Positions 8,471-16,800 of a stretch of 64,000 bases of DNA are shown piece after piece (positions within the stretch are counted from its first letter, which is position 1; each line of letters begins with the position of its first letter). The stretch is taken from assembly GCA_019243635.1 (NCBI GenBank), contig JAFAUB010000049.1, forward strand, positions 66,722 through 130,721, in the 5' to 3' direction. This stretch comes from Pseudonocardiales bacterium (GTDB lineage Bacteria > Actinomycetota > Actinomycetes > Mycobacteriales > Pseudonocardiaceae). Below the pieces are notes generated by a model that was not told where the DNA came from, made no database searches, and saw only the letters and a program-made list of their open reading frames with translations. Both the position numbers and the translations under genes were made by a program.

Positions 8471-9187
8471 GTGCATGACATCTTCATCAACTATCGCAAC
8501 GGCGACGAGGAGGGCACCGCGATGGCGATCGAGAGGGAGCTGTCTCGTCGGTTCGGCAGTGATCAGGTCTTCTTCGCCAGTAAGTCGATCTCGCCTGGCG
8601 AGAACTACATCTCCAAGCTGCTTACCGCCGTCCGGGACAGCAAGGTGCTGCTCGCGGTCATCGGGTCCCGCTGGATCACCGCAGTCGATAAACAGGGCCG
8701 CAACCGTCTGGGCAACGAGGACGATTGGATCCGCAGGGAGATTCTGGAGGCTTTCGAGCACGGCGTGGCGGTCATCCCCGTCCTGGTCGGCCGCCTCCAG
8801 CCGAGACTGCGCCCGTCCGACCTTCCTCCGGAGCTGGCCAGGCTTGCTGAGCTCCAGTCTCCCCGACTGGACACCCACAGCTCTGAGCGAGATCTCCGCG
8901 AGCTGGGAGACATGATCGCCAAGCTTGTCCCCTCGCTCGTCGACAGCGACCAGCCCGGGAAGCCCTCCGGACCGGACGACGGACCGGCCTCGGCGACGTT
9001 GCGCGCGAGAGACCATGCTCGTCAGCAGATCGGCGGCACCAGCACCGTGGTCAACGGCCCCGGCGCGACGGTGCACGGTGGCAGCGGGCACCAGTTCAAC
9101 GGCGACGGCGTGAACGTGGGGGGTAACAACAAGGGGGGTATCCGCCATAGGTCCGGCTCCGCGCGCAAGCCTTCGGACGACCGGTGA
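8471..9187 (+). CDS. TIR-domain protein with a Gly/Gln/Asn-rich C-terminal signalling motif
   Basis: A 238-residue protein. Residues 1-145 form a TIR domain: DIFINYRNGDEEGTA at the start, FFASKSISPGENY, then WIRREILEAFEHGVAVIPVLVG, where the Glu of the REI element matches the catalytic Glu of NADase TIRs. After a linker, residues ~197-213 read GPGATVHGGSGHQFNG. The same pattern occurs at the N-terminus of the next protein (GPQGPVHSGTGDQFNG). Bacterial TIRs commonly degrade NAD+ on immune activation; that activity is inferred. GGAAGGAGA precedes GTG 8471. The stop codon overlaps the next start (TGATG), indicating translational coupling. Confidence 0.88.
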   Translation: MHDIFINYRNGDEEGTAMAIERELSRRFGSDQVFFASKSISPGENYISKLLTAVRDSKVLLAVIGSRWITAVDKQGRNRLGNEDDWIRREILEAFEHGVAVIPVLVGRLQPRLRPSDLPPELARLAELQSPRLDTHSSERDLRELGDMIAKLVPSLVDSDQPGKPSGPDDGPASATLRARDHARQQIGGTSTVVNGPGATVHGGSGHQFNGDGVNVGGNNKGGIRHRSGSARKPSDDR

Positions 9188-11199
9188 TGGGCGCCGAGGC
9201 GGAGTCGGTCCTCTTCGGCCCCCAGGGTCCGGTGCACAGCGGCACCGGAGACCAGTTCAACGGCCTTACGTTCATCCTTGACTCCCATCATCGACTGGTG
9301 CGCGTGGGGCGTGATCCGCGGACCGTCGAGCGCGAGCACCTGTATTTGCTGAATCAGCGGTTTGTGGAGCCACATCCTTACGGCAAGGCGCGGGAGCTGC
9401 TGGCGCGTAACAGGAGTGTCCTGTTGACCGGCGCACCGGGCAGCGGCCGGCGCGCCACAGCGCAGATGCTCCTGTACCGGCTGCCCCCCAGTGCAGAGGT
9501 CCAGATTCGGGAGCTGCCGGACGCCGACACAGGGGGCCCGTCAGATGGGCCGGTGCTGGACGCTAGCGAGGTCGACTCCGGGCAGCGCCTATTGCTGGAT
9601 CTGTCTGCCAAAGGTGAGCCGTACAGCGCCGTGGTGCTGGAGCAGCTGCCGTCGTACCGCGACGTGGTGCGGGATCGTGGCGCGCACCTGGCGGTCGTGC
9701 TCCCGAATAGCTGGGAGCACTACCTCAGCTCGGAACTCGGATCGCCCGTTGTGGACATCGTCCGACCGAATGGCAGGGAGGTCTTCCGGCGGTACTTGCG
9801 TTTTGATGATATCACGCGCGATGCGCAACTTGATGTCGGTGAGTTGACGGAGCTGTTGTGTTCCGAGTCGATGGAGCGCATCGCCAAGCTGGCCGGGCTG
9901 GTGCGGTTCACCAAAGAGTCAGAACCCAGGAAGGAGTTTCAGCACTGGCTGAGCGAAGCGTTCGCGGCGTGGACCAAGCGCAGCGACGAGGTCGCCAAGC
10001 AGGCGAAGGAGCTTCGTTCAGCTCAACAGTGCGCATTGCTGCTGACCAGCGCGATGTTCAGCGGAGCGCACGCCGATGCGATCTTCGACTCGGCCTCCAG
10101 GTTGGGCCAGGTTATCCGGTACCCTGCGGACGACCGACCCCGGCTGGAGCAAGAGGGCCTCACGGAGCAGCTCGCTGAGATCGGATCGAGAACAGACGAC
10201 GCCGGACGAGTCCGCTTCACGCCGCTCGCCTACGACCGAGCCGTGTGCACCCATTTCTGGACCAACTATCCCGATCTGCGGAAAGATTTTCGCAAGTGGG
10301 TGGGGATCACGCTCGAGCGCCTGACGCTCAGCAGCGAAGACCGGGACGAGGTGGTCACCCGGTTCGCCGAGCAGGCGTTGCGAACCGATCGGCCCGAGGA
10401 TCTGCGGCTCTTGGCTGAACGCTGGGTGAGGCGCACCAACTCCAGATGGCCGTCACGGTTGCTGCCGCAGGCCGCGAAGGCTGTGGAGCGTGGACTGAAT
10501 GACGAGCGTCACGACGTCTTCTTCCGACGCCAGCTTTACATCTGGTCGGTAGATCCCAACCTGGGGCCAGATCTTGCCCAGGTGGTCGTCCAGATGTGCG
10601 CGGAGGTGCTCGCGCTGACCCACCCCGAGCAGGCCTTGGTCCGTCTGCATCACATCACCCGGCGGCACTCGGGTACGGCTGGCGAGGCGGCGCGTGACGC
10701 CCTGCTGAAGCTCATCGATCGCGACCGTCGCCTGTACCGCCGTCTGCTCGACCGGGTAACGGACGACCTGATGACGGACATCGCCCGCGACCTGCCTCTG
10801 TTCCTAGAGCTCGCTGCCCCTGACCGGCTCACCCGGACGCCGCCGCTCATCGCTGACGCGGCTGTGCGAGTTCAGCTCAGCACCGGCTGGACGGCTGTGC
10901 TGGGCGGGTTGTCCTTGCCGGGCTGCGCCCACCCTGTGCGGACCTGGTTAGCGGCGGCACGCGAGGACGACCGGTACCGCGAGCGTCTGCTCACCGTGCT
11001 GGTCGAGGCGGGCGAGGGCCGGTGGGACCTGCTCAGCCGCCTGCACGTCATTGCGCGTGACTGGGCGCACGAACCCGAGGGACGCCAGGAGGAGCGGGTC
11101 AGCATCGCCGACCGCCTGAAGAACATGATCGATTCTGCGCTAGGGATTGACTTCGCCGGACTCGACCTGCGAGACCGCACCGAGGGGACCTCTCCATGA
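9187..11199 (+). CDS. P-loop (STAND-like) protein paired with the TIR effector
   Basis: A 670-residue protein and candidate sensor/switch of the cassette. Residues ~11-26 carry GPQGPVHSGTGDQFNG, matching the TIR tail. A P-loop-like GAPGSGRRAT follows at about 81-90, with Arg where Walker A normally has Lys. The segment YSAVVLEQLPSY (~145-155) could be a weak Walker B. The C-terminal ~400 residues are helical with no clear repeat family; they could sense a trigger. A GTG at 9184 is an alternative start in the same frame. The 3' end overlaps the next gene by ATGA. I know no named family for the full-length protein. Confidence 0.8.
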   Translation: MGAEAESVLFGPQGPVHSGTGDQFNGLTFILDSHHRLVRVGRDPRTVEREHLYLLNQRFVEPHPYGKARELLARNRSVLLTGAPGSGRRATAQMLLYRLPPSAEVQIRELPDADTGGPSDGPVLDASEVDSGQRLLLDLSAKGEPYSAVVLEQLPSYRDVVRDRGAHLAVVLPNSWEHYLSSELGSPVVDIVRPNGREVFRRYLRFDDITRDAQLDVGELTELLCSESMERIAKLAGLVRFTKESEPRKEFQHWLSEAFAAWTKRSDEVAKQAKELRSAQQCALLLTSAMFSGAHADAIFDSASRLGQVIRYPADDRPRLEQEGLTEQLAEIGSRTDDAGRVRFTPLAYDRAVCTHFWTNYPDLRKDFRKWVGITLERLTLSSEDRDEVVTRFAEQALRTDRPEDLRLLAERWVRRTNSRWPSRLLPQAAKAVERGLNDERHDVFFRRQLYIWSVDPNLGPDLAQVVVQMCAEVLALTHPEQALVRLHHITRRHSGTAGEAARDALLKLIDRDRRLYRRLLDRVTDDLMTDIARDLPLFLELAAPDRLTRTPPLIADAAVRVQLSTGWTAVLGGLSLPGCAHPVRTWLAAAREDDRYRERLLTVLVEAGEGRWDLLSRLHVIARDWAHEPEGRQEERVSIADRLKNMIDSALGIDFAGLDLRDRTEGTSP

Positions 11200-12317
11200 C
11201 CACCGAAGAGAAGACCTTGCTAGGCGTACTCATGACCGCCGCCGTGCTGGTGCCGCTCGCGCTCGGCGCCGCGCTCGGTTGGCCGGCGTGGTCGTGGCTG
11301 CTCCTCGCCGTCCCGCTGCTCGGTGCGCTGGGGCTGGTGGCCAGGAACATCCAGCGCCGCGTGCGGCAGGAGGAGCTGTTCTCACCGCAGGCCTCACCAC
11401 CAGGCCAAGTCGAGCAGCAGCATGAGGCACTGCAAACACTGATAGCTGCCGCCCCACTGCCGAGCGCGGTCTCCGACTATGACTTCCACTTCTCCGCGAC
11501 GGCGTACCGGTGCCCTGTCGAGGAGGGGCCGTCGGTTGAGCACGCCAACTTCGGCGGACGCGCGGCCGAAGCGATCATCGATCGGGCACGGGCGATCACC
11601 GAGGTGGAGCAGCCGGACAACGTTGACATCCTCCAGCATCGTCTGGACAGTGAGCTCGGCATGGTGCAGCTGGACGAGTCTGGCGACATGGAGATATGGG
11701 CCGACCGTGTCCAGCTCACGCTGCCCGAGGCCGACCGGGAAAGGCTGCGCAGAGATTCGGACCTTCGCAAGGACGATGACCTCTGGGAGCGGGAATGCGC
11801 CCACGAGCGCCGCAAGCGCGACTACCTCAGCGACGTGCTGAAGAGCACGGGCAGTGCGGTCACCTGGTTGCTGGTGCAAAAAAACGACGATGTCGAGAAC
11901 ACTGTGCGCCTCATCGACGCGCTGGCCAAGCTCTGCGCCGTGGCCAACCATGCGGAGGTGCCTGAGCTGGTCCCGAACGGCTCCTCCCCCAACGGGAGCC
12001 TTCTGACCACCTGGTTCCCCTCGGCCGGTCTGGCGGCGACACCGTCCTCGGACGCCAGTCCCGTTGTGCACCATCTGGGGGTGCTCATGGACTCGCTGGG
12101 CGTCGTCGACGAGGGGCGTGCCCTGTTCGCGTGCTCTGTCGCGCCGCTGATCGCAGCGGTCGGGAAGCCCGGCGAGGCCCAGGAGATCCAGCGGTACTTT
12201 GATGCACCCGCGACCGACAGCGAACCGGTGAATCGCCCCGCGTCACATGGCAACCTGGGTGCCAGGCCCGAACCCGACGTGGAGCCGCCGCCGCGAGAGG
12301 AACCCGAGTCAGAGTAA
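11196..12317 (+). CDS. Membrane-anchored protein of the TIR cassette, function unknown
   Basis: A 373-residue protein with two N-terminal transmembrane helices (about residues 8-28 and 31-47) and a large, probably cytoplasmic, soluble region. That region is acidic and helix-rich around residues 125-210, with charged stretches such as ADRERLRRDSDLRKDDDLWERE. The C-terminal tail is Pro/Glu-rich and disordered-looking. No domain is recognised. The ATGA overlap with the upstream gene implies coupled translation. It might place the complex at the membrane or be the target of the response (inference). It converges with vsr. Confidence 0.75.
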   Translation: MTTEEKTLLGVLMTAAVLVPLALGAALGWPAWSWLLLAVPLLGALGLVARNIQRRVRQEELFSPQASPPGQVEQQHEALQTLIAAAPLPSAVSDYDFHFSATAYRCPVEEGPSVEHANFGGRAAEAIIDRARAITEVEQPDNVDILQHRLDSELGMVQLDESGDMEIWADRVQLTLPEADRERLRRDSDLRKDDDLWERECAHERRKRDYLSDVLKSTGSAVTWLLVQKNDDVENTVRLIDALAKLCAVANHAEVPELVPNGSSPNGSLLTTWFPSAGLAATPSSDASPVVHHLGVLMDSLGVVDEGRALFACSVAPLIAAVGKPGEAQEIQRYFDAPATDSEPVNRPASHGNLGARPEPDVEPPPREEPESE

Positions 12318-12343
12318 TGGGTAATGGCAGGGGCCTGTTCTCT

Positions 12344-12844
12344 TCAGGTGCCGCTGGTGTCGGAGTGGACGTTGTGAGCAGGGAGGTGCGGCTCGGCTCG
12401 GGTAGCGTTGAGGACGCGTTGGGCTGCGGCGTCGGGGTCGGCGAGTATGTCGGACTCCCATAGCCGGACCACGGTCCAGCCTTGCTCGCGCAGCGTGGTG
12501 GTGACCTCGTGATCGCGGCGCATGTTCGCTTCGATCTTCGCGACCCACCACTGCGTTCGGCTGGGGAACAGCTCGGCGAGACTGGCCAGGCCACGGCGGT
12601 GGTGTTCGTTGCCATGCCACATGTCACCGTCGACGAAGACGGCTAGCCGTCGGGAGCGGTTGACGATGTCCGGTCGTCCGAGGACGTCTTTGCCGTGCAG
12701 GCGGTAGCGGAAGCCGCGCGTGTGCAGGGCTCGCCGTAGCGCCAGCTCGGCCTTGGAGTCCTTGGACCGGACTTTGGCCATCATCCGGCTGGTGACCGCC
12801 GGGTCTCGCGCGGCCCGTCGGCCGGTCTTGTCAGCTGTCACCAC
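12344..12844 (-). CDS. vsr: Very short patch repair endonuclease
   Basis: A 166-residue Vsr-type nuclease that nicks DNA at T:G mismatches arising from deamination of 5-methylcytosine. The N-terminal RMMAKVRSKDSKAELALRRALH, the catalytic-Asp region GRPDIV (Asp ~59) and AVFVDGDMWHG match the family. The cysteines that bind structural zinc in E. coli Vsr are not evident, as in many actinobacterial homologues. Its start lies 14 bases inside the end of the cytosine methyltransferase gene, the normal pairing, since Vsr repairs that enzyme's mutagenic by-product. Confidence 0.92.
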   Translation of the reverse strand: MVTADKTGRRAARDPAVTSRMMAKVRSKDSKAELALRRALHTRGFRYRLHGKDVLGRPDIVNRSRRLAVFVDGDMWHGNEHHRRGLASLAELFPSRTQWWVAKIEANMRRDHEVTTTLREQGWTVVRLWESDILADPDAAAQRVLNATRAEPHLPAHNVHSDTSGT

Positions 12845-14111
12845 GCGGCACGCCTCGGGTCGCGCTGGTCAGCGTTGGGCGCAGGGCTTGCGCCACGGCT
12901 TGTGACATGACCAAACCTAACCTGACCGGAACGGCGTTACCGAGCTGGCGCATCTGTTCTCCGCGTGGACCGGCCAGCCGCCAGGTGTCCGGAAACGTCA
13001 TGGCGCGGGCCACTTCTCGCACCGTCATATACCGGATGTCACCATTGTCCAGACGCAAGACGGACTCCCCCCCGGGAACGCCGTGCACCCCGGCCTTGAT
13101 GGTTTTGGCCGGCCGGTCGAGGTCGTTGGGGGTGTGTCCGGGGTACTGGCGGGCTCCGGGCCAGCCGTAGTGATGCAGCCAGTCGGGATGCTCGTCGCGG
13201 TCCCCGAGCGGCTCGGGGAGGTCCTGGATGGCGTCGCGTAAGGTGCGCCATCGCTGCAAACCCGCACCGGGAGCAGCGTGCGTGGTCGGGTTCGCTCCGT
13301 GGTGGGCGAGGCTGTGGGGGGCGAGGCCGTGCTGGGCCCGGTACGAGCCGTCGATCTGTGCTTGACGTAGCGCGTCGCTGGAGTGGGTGGGAGTGGGGAA
13401 CTCCCAGTCGCTCAGGCCGAGGTCGCGGCGGAAGGCGACCACGAACACCCGCCACCGCACCTGCGGCACTCCGTAGTCCGCAGCGTTGACCAGCAGGTAT
13501 CTCACGTCGTAGCGCTCCGTGGGATCCCCCTCGACACGGAGCGCCCTGGCGAGGCGGGCGTCGTGCTCCCACCAGCTCTCTGCGCCCACCCGCTTCTCGA
13601 ACGGCGTGGCCAACTCCCGCAGGATGTAGTCGTAGTAGGGCTTGAACGACGGGCGCAGCAGGCCCTTGACGTTCTCCGCGATCACCGCCCGAGGTCGGGT
13701 CTCCCGCACGCAGCGAAACAGCTCCGGCCAGAGGTTGCGCGGGTCGTCGTATCCCTTGTGTGCGCCGCCCAGGCTCCACGGCTGGCAGGGCACACCGCCG
13801 GCCACGACATCCACGCGCCCGGTCCAGGGCCGGAAGTCGACCTCGTGGACGTCACCTTCGACCAGCGGCCACGGATCAGTGAGCTTGGCGGGTTCGGGCT
13901 GCTCCGTGTCGTAGTGAACCGCTCCGTTGACGCGCAACGTCTCAGCCGAGCGCCGCTCCAGCTCGTTGACCAGCAGGTGGCGGAACCCTCCCTCGTGCAT
14001 CGCGCGAGCCAACCCACCGCCGCCGGTGAACAGCTCGATGCTGGTCCCCACCTCCGCGACCGGTGGCGAACGCGTAGCGAATGGCTGGGCCTCACCAGCA
14101 GCGACAGTCAC
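12831..14111 (-). CDS. dcm: DNA (cytosine-5) methyltransferase
   Basis: A 426-residue C5-cytosine methyltransferase. The ordered motifs are visible: motif I ELFTGGGGLARAM (~26-38), motif IV GGVPCQPWS with catalytic Cys ~109, motif VI ENVKGL (~146), motif VIII QVRWRV (~220), motif IX REVARAMTFPD and motif X GNAVPV. The target-recognition region (~230-330) is divergent. It is transcribed divergently from the restriction-gene stump at 14219 and overlaps vsr. If the Eco29kI relationship of that stump holds, the target may be CCGCGG, but that is inference. Confidence 0.94.
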   Translation of the reverse strand: MTVAAGEAQPFATRSPPVAEVGTSIELFTGGGGLARAMHEGGFRHLLVNELERRSAETLRVNGAVHYDTEQPEPAKLTDPWPLVEGDVHEVDFRPWTGRVDVVAGGVPCQPWSLGGAHKGYDDPRNLWPELFRCVRETRPRAVIAENVKGLLRPSFKPYYDYILRELATPFEKRVGAESWWEHDARLARALRVEGDPTERYDVRYLLVNAADYGVPQVRWRVFVVAFRRDLGLSDWEFPTPTHSSDALRQAQIDGSYRAQHGLAPHSLAHHGANPTTHAAPGAGLQRWRTLRDAIQDLPEPLGDRDEHPDWLHHYGWPGARQYPGHTPNDLDRPAKTIKAGVHGVPGGESVLRLDNGDIRYMTVREVARAMTFPDTWRLAGPRGEQMRQLGNAVPVRLGLVMSQAVAQALRPTLTSATRGVPRGDS

Positions 14112-14218
14112 GGAGCGAGACCGTACCGCGGGACACTGACAGTTCCAGGCCGTGACTCGCCCGGTCCCCGCACGCGTCCGCGAGCCGCCGGCACGGCTGT
14201 GCTCTACCGTTCGCCCGC

Positions 14219-14584
14219 GTGATCTCGTCCCAGCCGTTCGGCGCTGCGGCCGACTTCAAACTCAGCATCACCCAGGCCCTGGCGGACCAACTCGCTCAGC
14301 GGCCGGCGGCACTACGTCCAGCGCCGCTGAGCGAAGACTCACTTCACCACGTGGAGAACCGGCCGGGTGTGTACGAGCTCTTCCTGGAGGGCCGGCGAGT
14401 GTATGTCGGCAAAGCCGGCAACTCTCTGCCGACGCGGCTGCGCAACCACGCGCGCAAGCTGTCCGGCCGCACTGGCCTGTCGCCGGCCGAGATGATCCGC
14501 ATCGAAGCACCGGCGCTGAGCGAGGGGCGCGACACGCTAACATCGATGAGACTAACATTCTTGGTAGTCTCATCGATGTGGTAG
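14219..14584 (+). pseudogene. Truncated GIY-YIG restriction endonuclease (Eco29kI-like)
   Basis: The reading frame encodes 121 residues. Residues ~40-95 contain VENRPGVYELFLEGRRVYVGKAG and LRNHARKLSGRTGLSPAEM, the GIY-YIG core of Eco29kI-type restriction enzymes (GVY...VYVGKA). Family members run to roughly 200 residues with a C-terminal catalytic and target-contact part; here the sequence departs after about residue 95 and stops inside the inverted repeat at the start of the next gene. It faces away from dcm, the usual layout of a split restriction-modification pair. I judge it inactive, leaving the methyltransferase as an orphan. Confidence 0.72.
14540..14579. promoter_or_regulatory. Perfect 15-bp inverted repeat overlapping an ATPase start codon
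   Basis: Arms at 14540-14554 (ACATCGATGAGACTA) and 14565-14579 (its exact reverse complement) flank a 10-base loop. The likely GTG start of the ATPase is at 14578-14580, so the right arm ends in the start codon. No U-tract follows. As DNA it could be an autoregulatory operator; as RNA it would hide the start site. Confidence 0.55.
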
Positions 14585-16008
14585 GCAAGCGAGCGTTTGT
14601 CGGGCGCCAGCAGGACCTCGGGCGGCTGCGGCGTCACCTCGATGCCGTCGTCAACGATGGTGCGGGGCGGTTACTCAGCGTCCGAGGTCGCCGCCAGGCG
14701 GGCAAATCCCGGTTGGTGACCGAGTTCGCCGATCGCAGCGGATTACCCCAGCTGTTTTTTACCGCATCCCGGCTGGCAAGCTGTCAGGAGGAGCTGGCGC
14801 GGCTGGCTCAGGCGGCCCGGCACTCGACGCTGCCTGGTGCGCATCTCTTCGACGGCATCACGCTCGCTGACTGGCATGGGGCATTGCGTCAAGTGGCATC
14901 GGCGCTGCCCGCCGGCCCCGCCATCGTGGTGTTCGATGAGTTCCCCTGGCTGACCGAGGCGAGCCCGTCGCTGGAGGGTGCGCTGCAGGTGGCGTGGGAC
15001 GGAGTCTTCGAGTCCACACCGGTTCTCATGATTCTTATCGGGTCCGACCTGGCCATGATGGAGGCGTTGACGTCCTACAACCGTCCGCTTTTCGGCCGCG
15101 CCAAGGAATGCGTCGTCGATCCTTTCACGGTCGCGGATACAGCGGCGATGATCGGTGTCGACGATTGCTCGGTCGCGGTGGACGCACAGTTGGTCACCGG
15201 CGGCTACCCTCGGCTGTGCCTCGAGTGGCGCGGCGCGCCCGACGTCATGTCTTTCCTCCGCATGCAGCTCACAGACGAGAACTCCGACCTGGTGGTGATA
15301 GGGCGCACCGTGCTCGCTGCCGAGTTCCCTACCGAGATCCAGGCTCGGCACGTGCTCGGTGCGATCGGCGCCGGTGACCGCACGAACAAGGCGATCTCAA
15401 CTCGCGCCGGGCTGCAGGCAGCTCCGCTGGCGCGGTCGCTGCACCTGTTGCGAGAAGCCAAGCGAGTCGTGGCAGCCGATCTCCCGGTGTCGACCCGCCC
15501 CGCCCGAGAGCCCCGATATCGCGTCGCCGACTCCTACCTGCGATTCTGGTTACGCTTCATCGAGCCCGCATTGCCCGACATCTCCCGCGGCCGGTGGGAT
15601 CTCGCGTTGGCGCGGATGCGCGACTCGTGGCTCGACTATCGGGGCCGGGCGGTGGAACCGCTGATGCGTGCCTCGCTGGAACGCCTCGCCACCAGCGATC
15701 CGCGCCTGGCTGGGGCCTCAGTCGTCGGCGGTTACTGGACGCGCAGCGGAACTGCCGAGGTCGACCTGGTGGGCGTCGACCAGTGGCCGGGCGCCACGAG
15801 GGTCAGCGTGGTCGGCTCGATCAAGTGGCGCGACCACAGCCCGTTCGACCAGCGGGATCTCTCGGACCTCGTGGCACACCGTGCCGAGGTGCCCGGAGGT
15901 CACGACGCCACGTTGGTCGCGGTGAGCCGATCCGGCTGCATGGCTCGGGATCTGGCGGCTGTCTACGGTCCGGAGGATCTGGTGTCCGCCTGGTCGGACC
16001 GTACGTGA
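14578..16008 (+). CDS. AAA ATPase with C-terminal DUF234 (PD-(D/E)XK-like) domain
   Basis: A 476-residue 'archaeal ATPase' family protein. It opens with VGKRAFVGRQQDLGRL, has Walker A GRRQAGKS (~37-44) and Walker B AIVVFDEFPWL (~116-126). A winged-helix-like middle region follows, then a C-terminal DUF234 domain with RYRVADSYLRFWLRFIEP and a nuclease-like pair VDLVG ... GSIKWRD (Asp and Lys of a PD-(D/E)XK fold). Relatives are widespread in archaea and actinobacteria and are of uncertain role, some near mobile or defence genes. The frame stays open far upstream, but the first ~140 codons there are shadows of the GIY-YIG stump. Confidence 0.82.
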   Translation: MVGKRAFVGRQQDLGRLRRHLDAVVNDGAGRLLSVRGRRQAGKSRLVTEFADRSGLPQLFFTASRLASCQEELARLAQAARHSTLPGAHLFDGITLADWHGALRQVASALPAGPAIVVFDEFPWLTEASPSLEGALQVAWDGVFESTPVLMILIGSDLAMMEALTSYNRPLFGRAKECVVDPFTVADTAAMIGVDDCSVAVDAQLVTGGYPRLCLEWRGAPDVMSFLRMQLTDENSDLVVIGRTVLAAEFPTEIQARHVLGAIGAGDRTNKAISTRAGLQAAPLARSLHLLREAKRVVAADLPVSTRPAREPRYRVADSYLRFWLRFIEPALPDISRGRWDLALARMRDSWLDYRGRAVEPLMRASLERLATSDPRLAGASVVGGYWTRSGTAEVDLVGVDQWPGATRVSVVGSIKWRDHSPFDQRDLSDLVAHRAEVPGGHDATLVAVSRSGCMARDLAAVYGPEDLVSAWSDRT

Positions 16009-16044
16009 TCCACCGGCCGCTCGGCGGCGCGCACCTCGACGAGG

Positions 16045-16794
16045 GTGAGCCTCGCTAGGCTCGCGGGTGTGGAGCCGCTGCCGGCGGTGCGCCGGTTCGT
16101 GCCTTTCGGGCTGTCGCACGGCGTGGTGGTCGTGGTGCTCGTCGCGGTCGCGGCGGTGCTCGTCGTGGCTGGTCGACGGTGTCGCGGCAGTCCTTCCGAG
16201 CGGCGGTTGAGCCAGGCGTTGGCGCTGGTGTTCGCCGGGTTCCTGGTGCCGGTGTGGCTCCACTGGCTGCTGTCCGGGCCGGGAGGGATCAAGTACTCGC
16301 TGCCGCTGCAACTGTGTGACCTGGCGTCCATGACCGCGGTGTGGGCGTTGTGGTCGTACTCCTCGACGGCGTTCGCGCTGACCTACTTCTGGGGCCTGAC
16401 GCTCACCTCGCAGGCCTTCGTCAGCCCGGAGCTGACGGGTCCGGACTTCCCGTCGCTTCAGTTCCTGTCGTTCTTCGGCATGCACAGCCTGGTGCTGTGG
16501 GCGGCGATCTACCTGACCTGGGGGGTCGGGTTGCGGCCGGACTGGCGCTGTTACCGGGTCGCGGTCCTGGTCACGATCGGCTGGGCGGTGGTGATGTTCG
16601 TGTTCGACCGCCTCGCCGGCACCAACTACGGCTTCCTCACCACCAAGCCGGTGGTGAGGTCACTGCTGGACGCGCTGGGTCCGTGGCCGTGGTACCTGCT
16701 CTCCGAGCTGGTCCTCGGCGCCGCCGCCTGGGCGCTGATCACCTGGCCATGGGTACGGCAGCGGACGCCGAGGAGGGCTCGAGCCCCAGTATGA
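16045..16794 (+). CDS. TIGR02206/YwaF-family membrane protein
   Basis: A 249-residue protein with about seven transmembrane segments. PLQLCDLASMTAVWAL, ALTYFWGLTLTSQAF and TNYGFLTTKP match the TIGR02206 (B. subtilis YwaF-like) family, function unknown. GTG 16069 (MEPLPAVRR) is an equally plausible start and would shorten the protein by eight residues. It follows the ATPase by 36 bases but has no evident functional link to it. Confidence 0.8.
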   Translation: MSLARLAGVEPLPAVRRFVPFGLSHGVVVVVLVAVAAVLVVAGRRCRGSPSERRLSQALALVFAGFLVPVWLHWLLSGPGGIKYSLPLQLCDLASMTAVWALWSYSSTAFALTYFWGLTLTSQAFVSPELTGPDFPSLQFLSFFGMHSLVLWAAIYLTWGVGLRPDWRCYRVAVLVTIGWAVVMFVFDRLAGTNYGFLTTKPVVRSLLDALGPWPWYLLSELVLGAAAWALITWPWVRQRTPRRARAPV

Positions 16795-16800
16795 GGACGG

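Noticed and set aside
14578..16008. Restriction function for the DUF234 ATPase
   Set aside because: The PD-(D/E)XK-like residues are suggestive, but family members are widespread without methylases, so its place beside dcm may be chance.
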